The position numbers and the translations under genes were made by a program. 38,790 bases of DNA, taken from assembly GCF_004323185.1 (NCBI RefSeq), contig NZ_NAPS01000001.1, positions 1,329,925 to 1,368,714 on the forward strand. Reading direction: 5' to 3'. Below, piece by piece: positions 16,163 to 25,943 of this stretch (within the stretch, counting starts at the first letter, position 1; each line of letters begins with the position of its first letter). The DNA is from Westiellopsis prolifica IICB1 (lineage in GTDB: Bacteria; Cyanobacteriota; Cyanobacteriia; Cyanobacteriales; Nostocaceae). Below the pieces are notes generated by a model, which was not told the DNA's origin, ran no database searches, and saw nothing but the letters and a program-made list of their open reading frames with translations.

Positions 16163-18196
16163 ATGAAAAAGATTGTTTACTCATTTGACGTATTTGATAC
16201 ATCTATAACTCGAATTTGGGCAAAACCAACTGATCTATTCTGGGAATTAGGTGATCAACTCCGAAAAGATAATTTAATTCAAATGTCACCTGAATCTTGG
16301 TCTCACCTGAGAATGGAGTCTGAAAGAATTGCCAGAGAAACAGGGCCTATTTATGAAATAGGACTAGAAGAAATATATGAACAAATTGCTCGTTCTTTAA
16401 ACTGGTCAACCGATGAAGTTGAAAGAGCAAAACAAAAAGAAATAGAAATTGAGCTATCGAGTTTACGTCCAGTACCCGCCACCAAAAAACGTATTCAGTC
16501 GCTCTATCAAGCGAATGAAAGAGTAATTTATATTTCGGATATGTATCTGTCTGAAGAAGTTATTCGGAATTTCTTGAAAGAAAACAAAGTTTGGACTCCA
16601 GACAGTACTTTATACGTTTCATCTGAAACAAGAATTAATAAGGGAACTGGTGAGTTGTTTAAATATTGCTTGGCAGAAGAAGCAGTGAAACCATCCCAGT
16701 TTAAACATGTTGGAGATAACCGATACGCAGATGTAAAAGCTGCGAAAAAACTTGGTATTACAACTGAATATTTTACTCAAGCTCACCTGAATCGCTATGA
16801 GCAAAAAATTGCAGAAGCTACTCAATTTCCTTTAAAGTTTAGATCCCTACTCGCAGGTGCAAGTAGGCTGACTCGTTTGCAGTCTCAAGAAACAAACAAT
16901 CATCAAAAAGTTATTTGGGAAACAACAGCAAGTGCTGTTGGTCCTATACTGTTCAGTTTCGTGTATTGGTGCTTAGTCGAAGCACAAAAAACAGGGCTGC
17001 AAAGATTATACTTTGTCGCCAGAGATGGGCAAATATTACATAAAATTGCTCAAGTTATTTGCCAGAATTGGGGATTTGCAATTGAGTGTCGCTACTTATA
17101 TGGTTCGCGTCAAGCTTGGCATATGCCTGCAATTCAAGAGATCGGTGAAGATGAGCTTGATTGGATTTTGGTTGCGACTGATTCAGTTGATCGCTTTTTA
17201 TCAATTCGCTCCTTGTGCGATCGCGTGAACATATCCCCTGAGCAAATTAAAGATGTGTTAAGTCAGTATGGGTTTCCAGCAGAAAAGTGGGATCTCAACC
17301 TTCAGCAACACGAACGCGACTTGATGCAGAATATTTTTACAGAGAAAGAGGTTACGGATCTAATCATCGCAACTGCTGCTAGTTATCGCGACAAGGCAAT
17401 TGGTTATTTTCGTCAAGAAGGGATAGGCGATGGAATTCCCTTTGGTTTTGTTGATATTGGCTGGAGTGGACGTACACAACGATCTTTGAGTAAACTATTG
17501 AACATTGCTGGTATTTATCCCGAATCTGGCATTTATGGTTTTTATTTTGCGCTTCAAGAGCGGGTTAAGCCATTTAAGACAGACCAATCACTTGCTTATT
17601 TTTATGATGTAGATCAACCATCTGGCGATCGCTATTTTCTATGTAAGTACAGATGCTTGTTTGAACTGTTCATGTCAGCAGATCATGGTAGCACTACCGG
17701 ATATGAGCGACGTGATAACCAATATGTCCCTGTTCTTCGTCAACCAAAAAACGAAGAAGCTATTTATTGGGGAATAAATATCTTGCAAAAAGCTGCGGTT
17801 GAATTTTCAAAACAACTAACGACTAATCTGAACCCACAAGAATGTACAACTGATATTTTTCTTGAGACAGCTGAAATTTTGTCAAGAGAGTTTGTCTTAG
17901 AACCTTCCTATCAAGAAGCAGAAGTATTTGGCTCCTTTGTTATGGCTGGAGATATAACTGAAAATTCCTTCTATGAACTAGCACCGATTTATAGTTTAGT
18001 TGACTGGTGGAAATTACTGCTTTTTAGTAAGCATCGACATCCAGATGTTTGGTTTACAGCCTCAGTTGTCAGAGCTAATCCAATCATGAAAACTTTGTTT
18101 GGAGTCAAAACAGTTAATAAAATCCGCCAAATCAGGAGAAAATTTATCAAGCCGAAGCTTGCTAATTCAACTCAACAAATCAGTCAACCTACTTAA
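16163..18196 (+). CDS. Large HAD-superfamily protein of polysaccharide loci (COG5610-like)
   Basis: 677 aa. The N-terminal third is a haloacid-dehalogenase-fold domain. FDVFDT (8-13) has the nucleophile Asp9, with Phe in place of the usual second Asp, as in the dehalogenase-like branch. YISDMYLS (123-130) corresponds to motif II, and HVGDNRYAD (182-190) to motif IV with its acidic pair. The remaining 450 residues contain RLYFVARDGQILHK, YLYGSRQAWHMP and VDIGWSGRTQRSL, segments I associate with this family, whose function is not established. Such proteins repeatedly occur among glycosyltransferases. A phosphatase acting on a sugar-phosphate, or a fused transferase, are possibilities; neither is shown. 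Confidence 0.75.
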   Translation: MKKIVYSFDVFDTSITRIWAKPTDLFWELGDQLRKDNLIQMSPESWSHLRMESERIARETGPIYEIGLEEIYEQIARSLNWSTDEVERAKQKEIEIELSSLRPVPATKKRIQSLYQANERVIYISDMYLSEEVIRNFLKENKVWTPDSTLYVSSETRINKGTGELFKYCLAEEAVKPSQFKHVGDNRYADVKAAKKLGITTEYFTQAHLNRYEQKIAEATQFPLKFRSLLAGASRLTRLQSQETNNHQKVIWETTASAVGPILFSFVYWCLVEAQKTGLQRLYFVARDGQILHKIAQVICQNWGFAIECRYLYGSRQAWHMPAIQEIGEDELDWILVATDSVDRFLSIRSLCDRVNISPEQIKDVLSQYGFPAEKWDLNLQQHERDLMQNIFTEKEVTDLIIATAASYRDKAIGYFRQEGIGDGIPFGFVDIGWSGRTQRSLSKLLNIAGIYPESGIYGFYFALQERVKPFKTDQSLAYFYDVDQPSGDRYFLCKYRCLFELFMSADHGSTTGYERRDNQYVPVLRQPKNEEAIYWGINILQKAAVEFSKQLTTNLNPQECTTDIFLETAEILSREFVLEPSYQEAEVFGSFVMAGDITENSFYELAPIYSLVDWWKLLLFSKHRHPDVWFTASVVRANPIMKTLFGVKTVNKIRQIRRKFIKPKLANSTQQISQPT

Positions 18197-18263
18197 CCTC
18201 TACCTTGACTCTCGTTTTTTCTAGAAACAAATTTACCCTACCTTAGTTCTCAGAGCATACAGC

Positions 18264-18644
18264 ATGTACACCAATACAGAGCTGAAACAACAAAGAAATA
18301 ATTTGATGTTAGAAACTATTGCACTGAAAGTTCTCTCAGAAGCAAAAAAATGCCAGGGCGATAGTTTAGCACTACTTGCATTGCTACGGTTGCTAGAGGG
18401 TTTACATCAGGAAATTCGAGATAGTCTATTTCTGGAATCTTTGCCAAGTAACCGCCAAGCTCTTTACAGCCTATTGAAAAATATTGAAGAGGAAGGTGGT
18501 TGGCCATACATTTCTCGCATGAAATTGCAATCTCTACTAGAAAATTTAGCAGAAAACAGTTTTTGTGATTTAGAAATTGAAAAAAATACACATTCTTTAG
18601 TTGAATGTGAAACTTCAAAATCCCTTAGTCTTAAGCAAGGATAA
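18264..18644 (+). CDS. Small helical hypothetical protein upstream of glf
   Basis: 126 aa, acidic to neutral, with no signal peptide or membrane segment. It looks all-helical: a long N-terminal amphipathic stretch (KQQRNNLMLETIALKVL), a Leu-rich middle (LALLALLRLLEGLHQEI) and a Ser/Glu-rich tail. The stop is only 5 bases before the UDP-galactopyranose mutase start, so the two are probably co-translated. I do not recognise the family. It may be a regulatory or scaffolding partner within the polysaccharide operon. Confidence 0.7.
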   Translation: MYTNTELKQQRNNLMLETIALKVLSEAKKCQGDSLALLALLRLLEGLHQEIRDSLFLESLPSNRQALYSLLKNIEEEGGWPYISRMKLQSLLENLAENSFCDLEIEKNTHSLVECETSKSLSLKQG

Positions 18645-18649
18645 ACTCT

Positions 18650-19777
18650 ATGAAATTTGATTGGTTAATAATAGGTGCTGGATATTCAGCCTGTGTGCTA
18701 GCTGAAAGAATTGCCACTCAACTTGCACAGAGAGTTTTAATTGTAGAACGACGAGATCACATCGGTGGCAACGCCTACGATCATTACAATGAACATGGCA
18801 TTTTAGTACATAAATACGGTCCCCATATTTTCCACACCAAATCGAAAAAAGTTTGGGATTACCTTTCTCAATTTACTGAGTGGAGACATTACTATCACCA
18901 TGTCCTTGGAGTGTTAGAAGGAAAAAAAGTTCCTATACCTTTTAATCTAAATTCACTCTATGCTCTTTTCCCACCAAAATATGCAGAAAAGTTAGAAGCT
19001 CTGCTTCTAGAAAACTTTGGTTTTGGGGTCAAAGTACCCATTCTAAAACTACGTGAAAGTGCAAGTGGAGATCTCACTTTTTTAGCTGATTACATCTATG
19101 AAAATGTCTTCCTGCGCTACACCATGAAGCAGTGGGGAGTTAAACCAGAAGAATTGGATAGGGGAGTCACAGGACGTGTTCCAGTCTACATCAGTCGAGA
19201 TAACCGTTATTTTCAAGATCCTTATCAAGCTATGCCCAAGCTTGGTTACACTGAAATGTTTCGTCGGATGTTAGCTCATACCAACATTAAGGTACTTCTA
19301 AATACAGATTACCGCGAGATTATCAATGATGTTCAATTTAATCGGATAATTTGTACTGGTCCGATTGATACATTCTTTGATTATATGTATGGTGAATTGC
19401 CATACCGTAGTATAAATTTTGAGTTTGAAACATTAGATCAAGAGTGGTATCAAGAGGTTGGAACCGTCAATTACCCTAACGATTACGATATTACTCGGAT
19501 CACTGAACAGAAATATTTGTCAGGACAAACTTCTCCTAAAACTACCTTGGTAAGAGAATATCCTCAAGCTTATATACCTGGAAAAAATGATCCTTATTAT
19601 CCAATATTAAATGAAGAAAATCGCGATCGCCTGGATCTTTACCTGAAAGAAGTAGAGAAGTTAAACGGAACAGTAATTTTTGCCGGAAGACTTGCAGATT
19701 ACAAGTACTATGATATGGATCAAGCTGTATTGAGAGCGCTTGGTTTGTTTGAAAAAGAAATAGCAACTACAACTTAG
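18650..19777 (+). CDS. glf: UDP-galactopyranose mutase
   Basis: 375 aa flavoenzyme that interconverts UDP-galactopyranose and UDP-galactofuranose, the donor for galactofuranose residues. The N-terminal FAD-binding motif is IIGAGYSACVLAE. RRDHIGGNAYD follows, then the family signature HKYGPHIFHT and the substrate-site region FLRYTMKQWGV. NDYDITRITE and FAGRLADYKYYDMDQAV near the end complete the family pattern. Length is normal. Its presence implies that the glycan made by this locus contains galactofuranose, or that it serves a wider cell need. It follows the 126-aa gene by 5 bases. An 8-bp inverted repeat (19774-19796) overlaps the stop but lacks a T run. Confidence 0.96.
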   Translation: MKFDWLIIGAGYSACVLAERIATQLAQRVLIVERRDHIGGNAYDHYNEHGILVHKYGPHIFHTKSKKVWDYLSQFTEWRHYYHHVLGVLEGKKVPIPFNLNSLYALFPPKYAEKLEALLLENFGFGVKVPILKLRESASGDLTFLADYIYENVFLRYTMKQWGVKPEELDRGVTGRVPVYISRDNRYFQDPYQAMPKLGYTEMFRRMLAHTNIKVLLNTDYREIINDVQFNRIICTGPIDTFFDYMYGELPYRSINFEFETLDQEWYQEVGTVNYPNDYDITRITEQKYLSGQTSPKTTLVREYPQAYIPGKNDPYYPILNEENRDRLDLYLKEVEKLNGTVIFAGRLADYKYYDMDQAVLRALGLFEKEIATTT

Positions 19778-19873
19778 GATTGATTGTAAATCCTAAATTA
19801 TCAGATACATTAACAAAGGGTTTGATAAAGACATTTTTTATCAAGTACACATTATATAGAGATATCAATTCAG

Positions 19874-20887
19874 ATGACAATCAGTAAATCAAAACAATCA
19901 TCTCATAAACAAAATGCTCGTCTTCCAAAAGTGCCTATCAAACTTGAAGCTAATACTAGCTTGTTAATGAGATGGATAACTTGGTTAAACTTTAATGGTT
20001 CTTATAAATTCATTGATAGAAGTAAAGGTAGTCAGCGTCTTCTTGTTATCCTTGCTGGTTACAAAGATTTTCTGTGGCCTTTAACTTTAAATAGAATAGC
20101 CAAGTTTATTCCATCTGATATTGATGTGTGTATAGCTTCTTCTGGCTTGTATGTTGCTCCCTTAGCACAATTAGCAGAAAATCTAGGTTGGTCATACCTT
20201 TATACAAAAGACAACAAAGTTGCACTCGTACAAAACTTAGCAATAGCTAACCATCCACAGGCGAAATGGATTTACAAATTAGATGAAGATATTTTCATCT
20301 CCGAGGGATTTTTCGATGATCTGCAAGAAGGTTATTTGCGTATTCAGAAAGAAGGATTATATTATCCTGGAGTTTGCGCTCCGATTCTGAATGTTAATGG
20401 TTATTCTTACATTAATTTTCTTAAAACTATTGCTGCCGAGAAAGAATATAAAGAAAAATTCGGCGAACTTATACATGCTGCTAGTGATATTAAAGCACAA
20501 TCTGATGGAGAAGCAGCTAAGTGGTTATGGGAAAAAAGCTTGCCGTTTGATGATACAGCTAATTACATCAGAACACAACCTTTCAGTTATTCACCAGTAC
20601 CCCATCGATTTAGTATAGGAGCTATTTTATTTGAAAAAGAACTTTGGGAAAGAATAGGTGGCTTACGAACTTCTTTTTCCCAAGGTGGTCTTGGGCTAGA
20701 TGAGTCACATTTATGTAAGGATTGTATGAGCTTGTCTAGACCAATCATTGTCCTCAATAATATCTTTGCTGGACACTTCTCATTTCGACCTCAAGAAACT
20801 GCAATGAAAGAATATTTACAAGAAATATATTCTCAACTTTCCTTAGAGACAATCCCATCAAAATCTAAAGAGGTATTGCCAATTTAA
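19874..20887 (+). CDS. Putative GT-A-type glycosyltransferase
   Basis: 337 aa. A basic, Lys-rich N terminus is followed by RLLVILAGYKDFLWPLTLNRIAKF and a central IYKLDEDIFISEGFFDDL, whose Asp137-Glu138-Asp139 fits a DxD-type metal and nucleotide-sugar site. SIGAILFEKELWERIGG is the kind of segment that follows DxD in GT-A enzymes, and GLGLDESHLC may carry the base. No membrane segments are visible. It is not an obvious GT2 enzyme, so the family is uncertain. Neighbours are glf and a GT2 gene; a galactofuranosyl-transfer role is a guess. Confidence 0.7.
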   Translation: MTISKSKQSSHKQNARLPKVPIKLEANTSLLMRWITWLNFNGSYKFIDRSKGSQRLLVILAGYKDFLWPLTLNRIAKFIPSDIDVCIASSGLYVAPLAQLAENLGWSYLYTKDNKVALVQNLAIANHPQAKWIYKLDEDIFISEGFFDDLQEGYLRIQKEGLYYPGVCAPILNVNGYSYINFLKTIAAEKEYKEKFGELIHAASDIKAQSDGEAAKWLWEKSLPFDDTANYIRTQPFSYSPVPHRFSIGAILFEKELWERIGGLRTSFSQGGLGLDESHLCKDCMSLSRPIIVLNNIFAGHFSFRPQETAMKEYLQEIYSQLSLETIPSKSKEVLPI

Positions 20888-20916
20888 AGCAAAATAAAAA
20901 CTTATGAGGAAAGCCC

Positions 20917-22032
20917 ATGCAAGAACTGCAAACTGAAAAACTGCAACCAATTAAATTACCACAGCTTCCTGATAGCCCATTAGTATCTGTGATCATTGCC
21001 AACTACAATTACGACAGATACATCAATGAGACTTTAGAAAGCGTCTTGAACCAGACATATCAAAACTTTGAAATCATTGTTTGTGATGATGGTTCCACTG
21101 ACAACTCCTGTGATGTCATTGCTAAGTATGTTCATCAGGATTCTAGAATCAAACTCATAAGCAAACAAAATGGTGGTGTTGCTAGTGCTTTAAATGCAGC
21201 CTACCAGAAGAGTAAAGGTCAAATCATTTGCTTACTAGATGCAGATGATCTCTGGATGGATAGGAAGTTGGAAAAAGTTGTAGAAGCTTTTAAATCTGAT
21301 CCTCAATATGGCTTTGTCATTCATAATGTCATGCAAATTGATGGTCAGGGAAACTTGCTTAGACCGACTCCTATGTTCAAGAAGTTATCTTCTGGTTGGG
21401 TTGCACTTGAGACTTTAGAAAATGGTGGTCTTCCACCAGCAGGTGTACCTCCAGCATCTGCATTGAGTGTTCGACGAGAAGTTGCTGAATTGATCTTTCC
21501 TCTAAATGAGACATTTCGGCGCAATGCAGATAGTTTGGTCTCCTTTTTAGCGCCATTTATTACGGTAGTTGAATCTATTTCAGAAGCGTTAAGTAAATTT
21601 CGCTTTCATGGAGGAAATACAACCAGTCAGGTAAGTTTGACCGTGGATTCTCTAGAACGAGGTCAAAGTGTTGGTGAAGCAATTCATAGAGAACAAAAAC
21701 AGTTTTTAAGACGTATTTATGGTGAGGTAGTTGCAGAAAAGCTCAAATCTGTGAGCTTTAATTTACTATATTGTCATGATGTTTACTTGATGTCCCGTCT
21801 CAAAGGTCTACCAAAGGCACAAACGAAAGAACTTCATCGTCAGCTTGTGAATCATCCACAATTCTGTACCTTCAGTTCTCTCCATCAAAAGTGGCTGTTG
21901 CAGTGGGGTGAGTATCTCCCAGATATTCTTTTTTCCCCTGTATTCAAAGTAGTTTACGGTTCGGGTAGACTAAAGCGTTGGGCAAGAAAGTTGCTGGCGC
22001 GAAGACTCACAGCACACTACGCACAAGGGTAA
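20917..22032 (+). CDS. GT2-family glycosyltransferase
   Basis: 371 aa. PLVSVIIANYNYDRYINETLESVLNQTYQNFEI (about 21-53) and VCDDGSTDNSCDVI (55-68) are the GT2 nucleotide-binding segments, GGVASALNAAY precedes DADD (108-111), the DxD-type metal site. The C-terminal 120 residues are helical and basic (KRWARKLLARRL), probably membrane-peripheral. gaggaaag precedes the ATG. Its donor is unknown. Confidence 0.92.
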   Translation: MQELQTEKLQPIKLPQLPDSPLVSVIIANYNYDRYINETLESVLNQTYQNFEIIVCDDGSTDNSCDVIAKYVHQDSRIKLISKQNGGVASALNAAYQKSKGQIICLLDADDLWMDRKLEKVVEAFKSDPQYGFVIHNVMQIDGQGNLLRPTPMFKKLSSGWVALETLENGGLPPAGVPPASALSVRREVAELIFPLNETFRRNADSLVSFLAPFITVVESISEALSKFRFHGGNTTSQVSLTVDSLERGQSVGEAIHREQKQFLRRIYGEVVAEKLKSVSFNLLYCHDVYLMSRLKGLPKAQTKELHRQLVNHPQFCTFSSLHQKWLLQWGEYLPDILFSPVFKVVYGSGRLKRWARKLLARRLTAHYAQG

Positions 22033-22223
22033 TAGTTGGCACAAATAAAATCATGAATTCTAGCTAGTTATTACATAGTGTAATACTTGCGATTACACAT
22101 TCAGCATTGACAACTTGACACGAAAAAGTAAATAGCAGCAAACATTTTCTATATACTTGATTAGTTAAACGCGGTTGCCACAAGCGCAATTTAGCTAAAA
22201 ACAGTCGCTCAAGAGGATAAAAG

Positions 22224-23495
22224 ATGACAACATCTTATAAGCTAACAGAGCCACAGTTGAAGCACAAAGCACTCAGTCGGCGTCGGATAATGCTGTTTGA
22301 TATGTCTTGTGGTGGTCATCATGGTGCTTTCATTCAACATTTGATTCGTTACTGGGGTGAACATGACTTACCAGTATACATAGATATTGTAGTTATGCCC
22401 CAGTTTTTAAAGCAACATCAAGACGTAGTGGATTTAGCTGCAACTTACAGAAGCGATCGCCTGCGTTTTGTCCCGATTACTACCGAAGAAGAGGCTGAAC
22501 TTGGTCCTTGGTCTACCTTCACGCGACGCAAAGCACGTGCTTTGCGCGAATGGAGCTTAATGAGTCGATATGCCAAAAATCTAGGCACTACAGAATGCTT
22601 GTTAATGTACTTTGATACCTTTCAGTTATCAGTTGTGTTACGTCGCAAGCTCCCTTGTGCTTTTTCTGGTATTTACTTCCGACCAAGATTTCACTACGGA
22701 GATTTTCAAGATATTACTCTTTCGCAAAAAGATCGCATCCGCCATTTGCAAGAACGTGTTCACATTTCTTTAGCTCTGCGCCATCCCCAGTTTAAAACCC
22801 TATTTAGCTTAGATCAGTTTGCAGTCAAGCATCTTAACCAAGAAAGCAGCAATACTCAAGTAGTCTACTTACCCGATCCAGTACAGACTTATTCCGATAG
22901 CGAATTTAAAGCTAATTCTTTCAAAGCGAACTTAGGAATTGAACCAGGTCGTCTGGTATTTCTGATGTTTGGCATTATAGACGGACGCAAAGGCATTCAT
23001 CAAATTCTAGATGCAGTGGCTATGCTACCGCCCGATCTGTGCCAGAAATTTTGTTTGTTACTAGTTGGTTGTATCAGTAGCGCAGACAAACCACAGGTAA
23101 AAGCTAAAATCATGCAACTCTGTGAGCTTCTACCAGTACAAATCATCACTCGCGATCAGTTTGTCAAGGAGAGGGAAATTCAGTCTTATTTCCGTATATC
23201 AGATGTGGTATTAACTACCCATCAACGTCATGTAGGGACAAGCAATACTCTGATTCGGGCCGCTGCTGCTCAAAAACCTGTTTTATGTAGTGATTACGGA
23301 CTGATGGGCGAGTGGACACGCCACTACAAATTAGGTCTAAATGTAAATTCGGTAGTGGTAAGTGAAATTGCCCAAGGTTTAACTCGGTTTTTGCAGGAGT
23401 CGCCAGAAAAATTTTTAGATCCGATTACTGCTCGAAATTTTGCCCGACAACACTCTGCTGGAAAGTATGCCGAAACAATTTTCAGCTATCTGTAG
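22224..23495 (+). CDS. GT-B (GT4-like) glycosyltransferase with altered donor motif
   Basis: 423 aa. MLFDMSCGGHHGAFIQHLIRYW (about 23-44) is the acceptor-domain Gly-rich loop. RLVFLMFGIIDGRKGIHQILDAV opens the donor domain. Where GT4 enzymes carry E-x7-E, this protein reads HVGTSNTLIRAAAAQKPV, lacking both Glu. It may therefore be a divergent transferase with altered donor binding, or an inactive partner. gaggataaaag lies before the ATG. A 191-bp spacer upstream contains a small ttaca/tgtaa hairpin and a ttgaca hexamer, so an internal promoter is possible. Confidence 0.8.
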   Translation: MTTSYKLTEPQLKHKALSRRRIMLFDMSCGGHHGAFIQHLIRYWGEHDLPVYIDIVVMPQFLKQHQDVVDLAATYRSDRLRFVPITTEEEAELGPWSTFTRRKARALREWSLMSRYAKNLGTTECLLMYFDTFQLSVVLRRKLPCAFSGIYFRPRFHYGDFQDITLSQKDRIRHLQERVHISLALRHPQFKTLFSLDQFAVKHLNQESSNTQVVYLPDPVQTYSDSEFKANSFKANLGIEPGRLVFLMFGIIDGRKGIHQILDAVAMLPPDLCQKFCLLLVGCISSADKPQVKAKIMQLCELLPVQIITRDQFVKEREIQSYFRISDVVLTTHQRHVGTSNTLIRAAAAQKPVLCSDYGLMGEWTRHYKLGLNVNSVVVSEIAQGLTRFLQESPEKFLDPITARNFARQHSAGKYAETIFSYL

Positions 23496-23523
23496 CCGTA
23501 GTATAGTATAAAACGACAAATTC

Positions 23524-24696
23524 ATGGCGGACTCATACCGACGCGTACTTTTTATCAGTCACACCTATGTAGTAGGAGTGAATCAGGGAAAATTGAACGC
23601 GATCGCCCAAACTGGCAAAGTCGAAGTAGGTTTGCTAACTCCCAGTAACTGGAAAGCTCTGGAGTGGAATCGCTTCTTGGAAGTAGAAAAAGCCTACCCC
23701 AAAATCAAAATTTATACAGCACCTGTATTATTTACAGGTCGCGGTGGCGCTCACATTTATGCACCTTGGCAAATCTGGAAAGTAGTCAATGACTTTCAAC
23801 CCGATTTAGTGCAAGTTGAGGAAGAAGTCTTTTCCCTTTGTGCTTTTGAGCTAGCAGTTTGGAGCCGAATCACTGGTAAGCCACTAGTCGTATTTGGTTG
23901 GGAGAACATGGAACGTACCCTACCAAGACCGCGCCACTGGGTACGCCAATTTGTCCTCAACACCTCACAATTAATACTTCCTGGCAATCAGGATGGAGCA
24001 AATTTGCTGCGCCAGTGGGGTTATACTGGCTTGATGGAAGTTATGCCCCAGATGGGAGTAGATACTAGTTTATTCAGTCCGCAATTATCAAAAAGAGACA
24101 AAAATCAAGAGTTTTGTATCGGTTTTCTCGGAAGATTGGTTCCAGAAAAAGGTATTGATACCATATTTGCAGCAGCTCGGCTCCTGAAAGAACGGGGTCT
24201 CAAGTATCAAATTGTTTTGTGTGGCTCCGGTTATTACGAAGAATCACTGAAACAAGAAGCACAGAAACAGCAGGTTGCCGATTTAGTCTTTTGGCAGGGT
24301 TCAGTACGCCACGAGCAAGCACCAGAGGAAATTAGCAAGTTTCATGTATTGGTTTTGCCTTCACGCACCACCGATACTTGGAAAGAGCAATTTGGTCATG
24401 TGCTTATAGAAGCAATGGCAATGGGTGTACCAGTGGTTGGTTCAAGTTCTGGTGAAATTCCCAATGTCATCGGCCGAGACGATTTAGTGTTTCCAGAAGG
24501 AGATCCCCAAGCTTTAGCAGCTATCCTAGAGCGAATGATCCAGGAACCTAGTTGGTGGCAAGATGTAGGATGCTACTGCATTACTAGAGTAGCTCAAAAT
24601 TATACCCATGAACGAATTGCTGAACGCTTAATTAGTCTTTGGAACATAGTCCTGAATCAAAAGAAAGGAGAATATGCAATCAGCCTTCATACTTGA
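23524..24696 (+). CDS. GT4-family glycosyltransferase
   Basis: 390 aa. RVLFISHTYVVGVNQGKLNAIA begins the acceptor domain, and CIGFLGRLVPEKGIDTIFAAARLL the donor domain. EQFGHVLIEAMAMGVPVVGSSSG holds the E-x7-E pair. The protein ends with a typical GT4 helix. Its 3' end overlaps an upstream open frame of the next gene, but the real start of that gene (24753) is 56 bases beyond this stop. Donor and linkage unknown. Confidence 0.9.
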   Translation: MADSYRRVLFISHTYVVGVNQGKLNAIAQTGKVEVGLLTPSNWKALEWNRFLEVEKAYPKIKIYTAPVLFTGRGGAHIYAPWQIWKVVNDFQPDLVQVEEEVFSLCAFELAVWSRITGKPLVVFGWENMERTLPRPRHWVRQFVLNTSQLILPGNQDGANLLRQWGYTGLMEVMPQMGVDTSLFSPQLSKRDKNQEFCIGFLGRLVPEKGIDTIFAAARLLKERGLKYQIVLCGSGYYEESLKQEAQKQQVADLVFWQGSVRHEQAPEEISKFHVLVLPSRTTDTWKEQFGHVLIEAMAMGVPVVGSSSGEIPNVIGRDDLVFPEGDPQALAAILERMIQEPSWWQDVGCYCITRVAQNYTHERIAERLISLWNIVLNQKKGEYAISLHT

Positions 24697-24752
24697 TCCA
24701 AAATCCATCAAGTTTAGCTTTGATCAAATTCAATTGCAGCAATAGGGTAACA

Positions 24753-25886
24753 ATGCGTGTAGTAATTGTGCGTACAATGCCCAACTTTAGTATGGATGTC
24801 TATGCTGATAGTCTGATTTCGGGATTACGAATTGTTAGACCAGATTGGGAGATTGTTGAACTAACACCTCATTCGATTGATAGAAGCAGTCGTTCTTTGT
24901 TGATTAGAGGGAAAAAATATTATGAGCGTTTCTGGGGTTTTCCAAGTCGAGTCAAAAAGCAAACAGCAGATATCTTTCATATTATCGACCATAGTGAAGG
25001 TCATATTGTTAATTGGTTAAAGAAAACAGACATACCTATTGTTGTAACTTGTCATGACTTGATTAACTATTTCTATCGCGATAATCTTCAAGGTTCACAG
25101 CAGTTACCGATAATTAGTCACCGACTATGGGTGAACTCTGTGCTAGCGATGCAGCACGCCAATCATATTGTCACAGTTTCTTCTGTAACAGCTAAAGATA
25201 CTACTCAAATACTAAATATTGAGCCAACACGTATTACTGTCATTCCTAATACGGTTGATCCTGTATTTCAACTATTATCCAAAAAACAGTCAGATTTTTT
25301 TCGTCAACAACAAGGAATTTCATCAAACACAATTTGTCTACTGAACGTAGGAAATGATCATCCACGTAAAAACATTCCTACAATTCTTCAGGTAGTAAAA
25401 ATTTTAAAAGATAAAGGACTATCAATACATTTTTGGAAAGCAGGTTCACCATTTAGAGATAATGAGCAAAAATTTATCCAAACTCAAGGAATTGAAAGTC
25501 ATGTTACCTATTTAGGAAAACCGGATAAATCAACTCTGGTTCAAATTTATAACGCTGCTGATATCTTAATAGCACCCTCATTTCATGAAGGATTTGGGAT
25601 CACAATCATAGAAGCAATGGCTTGTGGAACCCCTGTGATTACCTCAAACGTTTCAGCTATGCCTGAAGTAGTAGGAAATGCGGGTATTATGATTGATCCA
25701 AAAGATAGTCAAGCAATAGCAGAGAAAGTATTACACCTTTCTCAAGATTCTATCTATTATCAACATTTGCAAGAAAAAGGTTTAGCAAGAGCTAGGTCAT
25801 TTTCCTGGGAAAACACAGGAGATAAGGTAGCACAAGTCTATGAAAAAGTTCTAGAACAATCAAAATATTCATCATCAATTAATTGA
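24753..25886 (+). CDS. GT4-family glycosyltransferase
   Basis: 377 aa from the ATG at 24753 (MRVVIVRTMPNFSMDVYAD), with agggt upstream. The frame is open further upstream into the previous gene, but that part does not look like this family. VVTCHDLINYF lies in the acceptor domain. CLLNVGNDHPRKNIPTIL starts the donor domain. The E-x7-E pair is in FHEGFGITIIEAMACGT. The protein ends ARSFSWENTGDKVAQVYEKVL and strongly resembles the one at 12780. The two may derive from a duplication or add similar sugars. Confidence 0.9.
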   Translation: MRVVIVRTMPNFSMDVYADSLISGLRIVRPDWEIVELTPHSIDRSSRSLLIRGKKYYERFWGFPSRVKKQTADIFHIIDHSEGHIVNWLKKTDIPIVVTCHDLINYFYRDNLQGSQQLPIISHRLWVNSVLAMQHANHIVTVSSVTAKDTTQILNIEPTRITVIPNTVDPVFQLLSKKQSDFFRQQQGISSNTICLLNVGNDHPRKNIPTILQVVKILKDKGLSIHFWKAGSPFRDNEQKFIQTQGIESHVTYLGKPDKSTLVQIYNAADILIAPSFHEGFGITIIEAMACGTPVITSNVSAMPEVVGNAGIMIDPKDSQAIAEKVLHLSQDSIYYQHLQEKGLARARSFSWENTGDKVAQVYEKVLEQSKYSSSIN

Positions 25887-25943
25887 TATTTGATAGTCAA
25901 ATATTTTGAAAGATTTAATGATGTATTTTACATGGGTGTGGCA

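Noticed and set aside
19774-19796. Inverted repeat at the glf stop as a terminator
   Set aside because: The 8-bp stem is AT-rich and not followed by a T run, so termination is not convincing.
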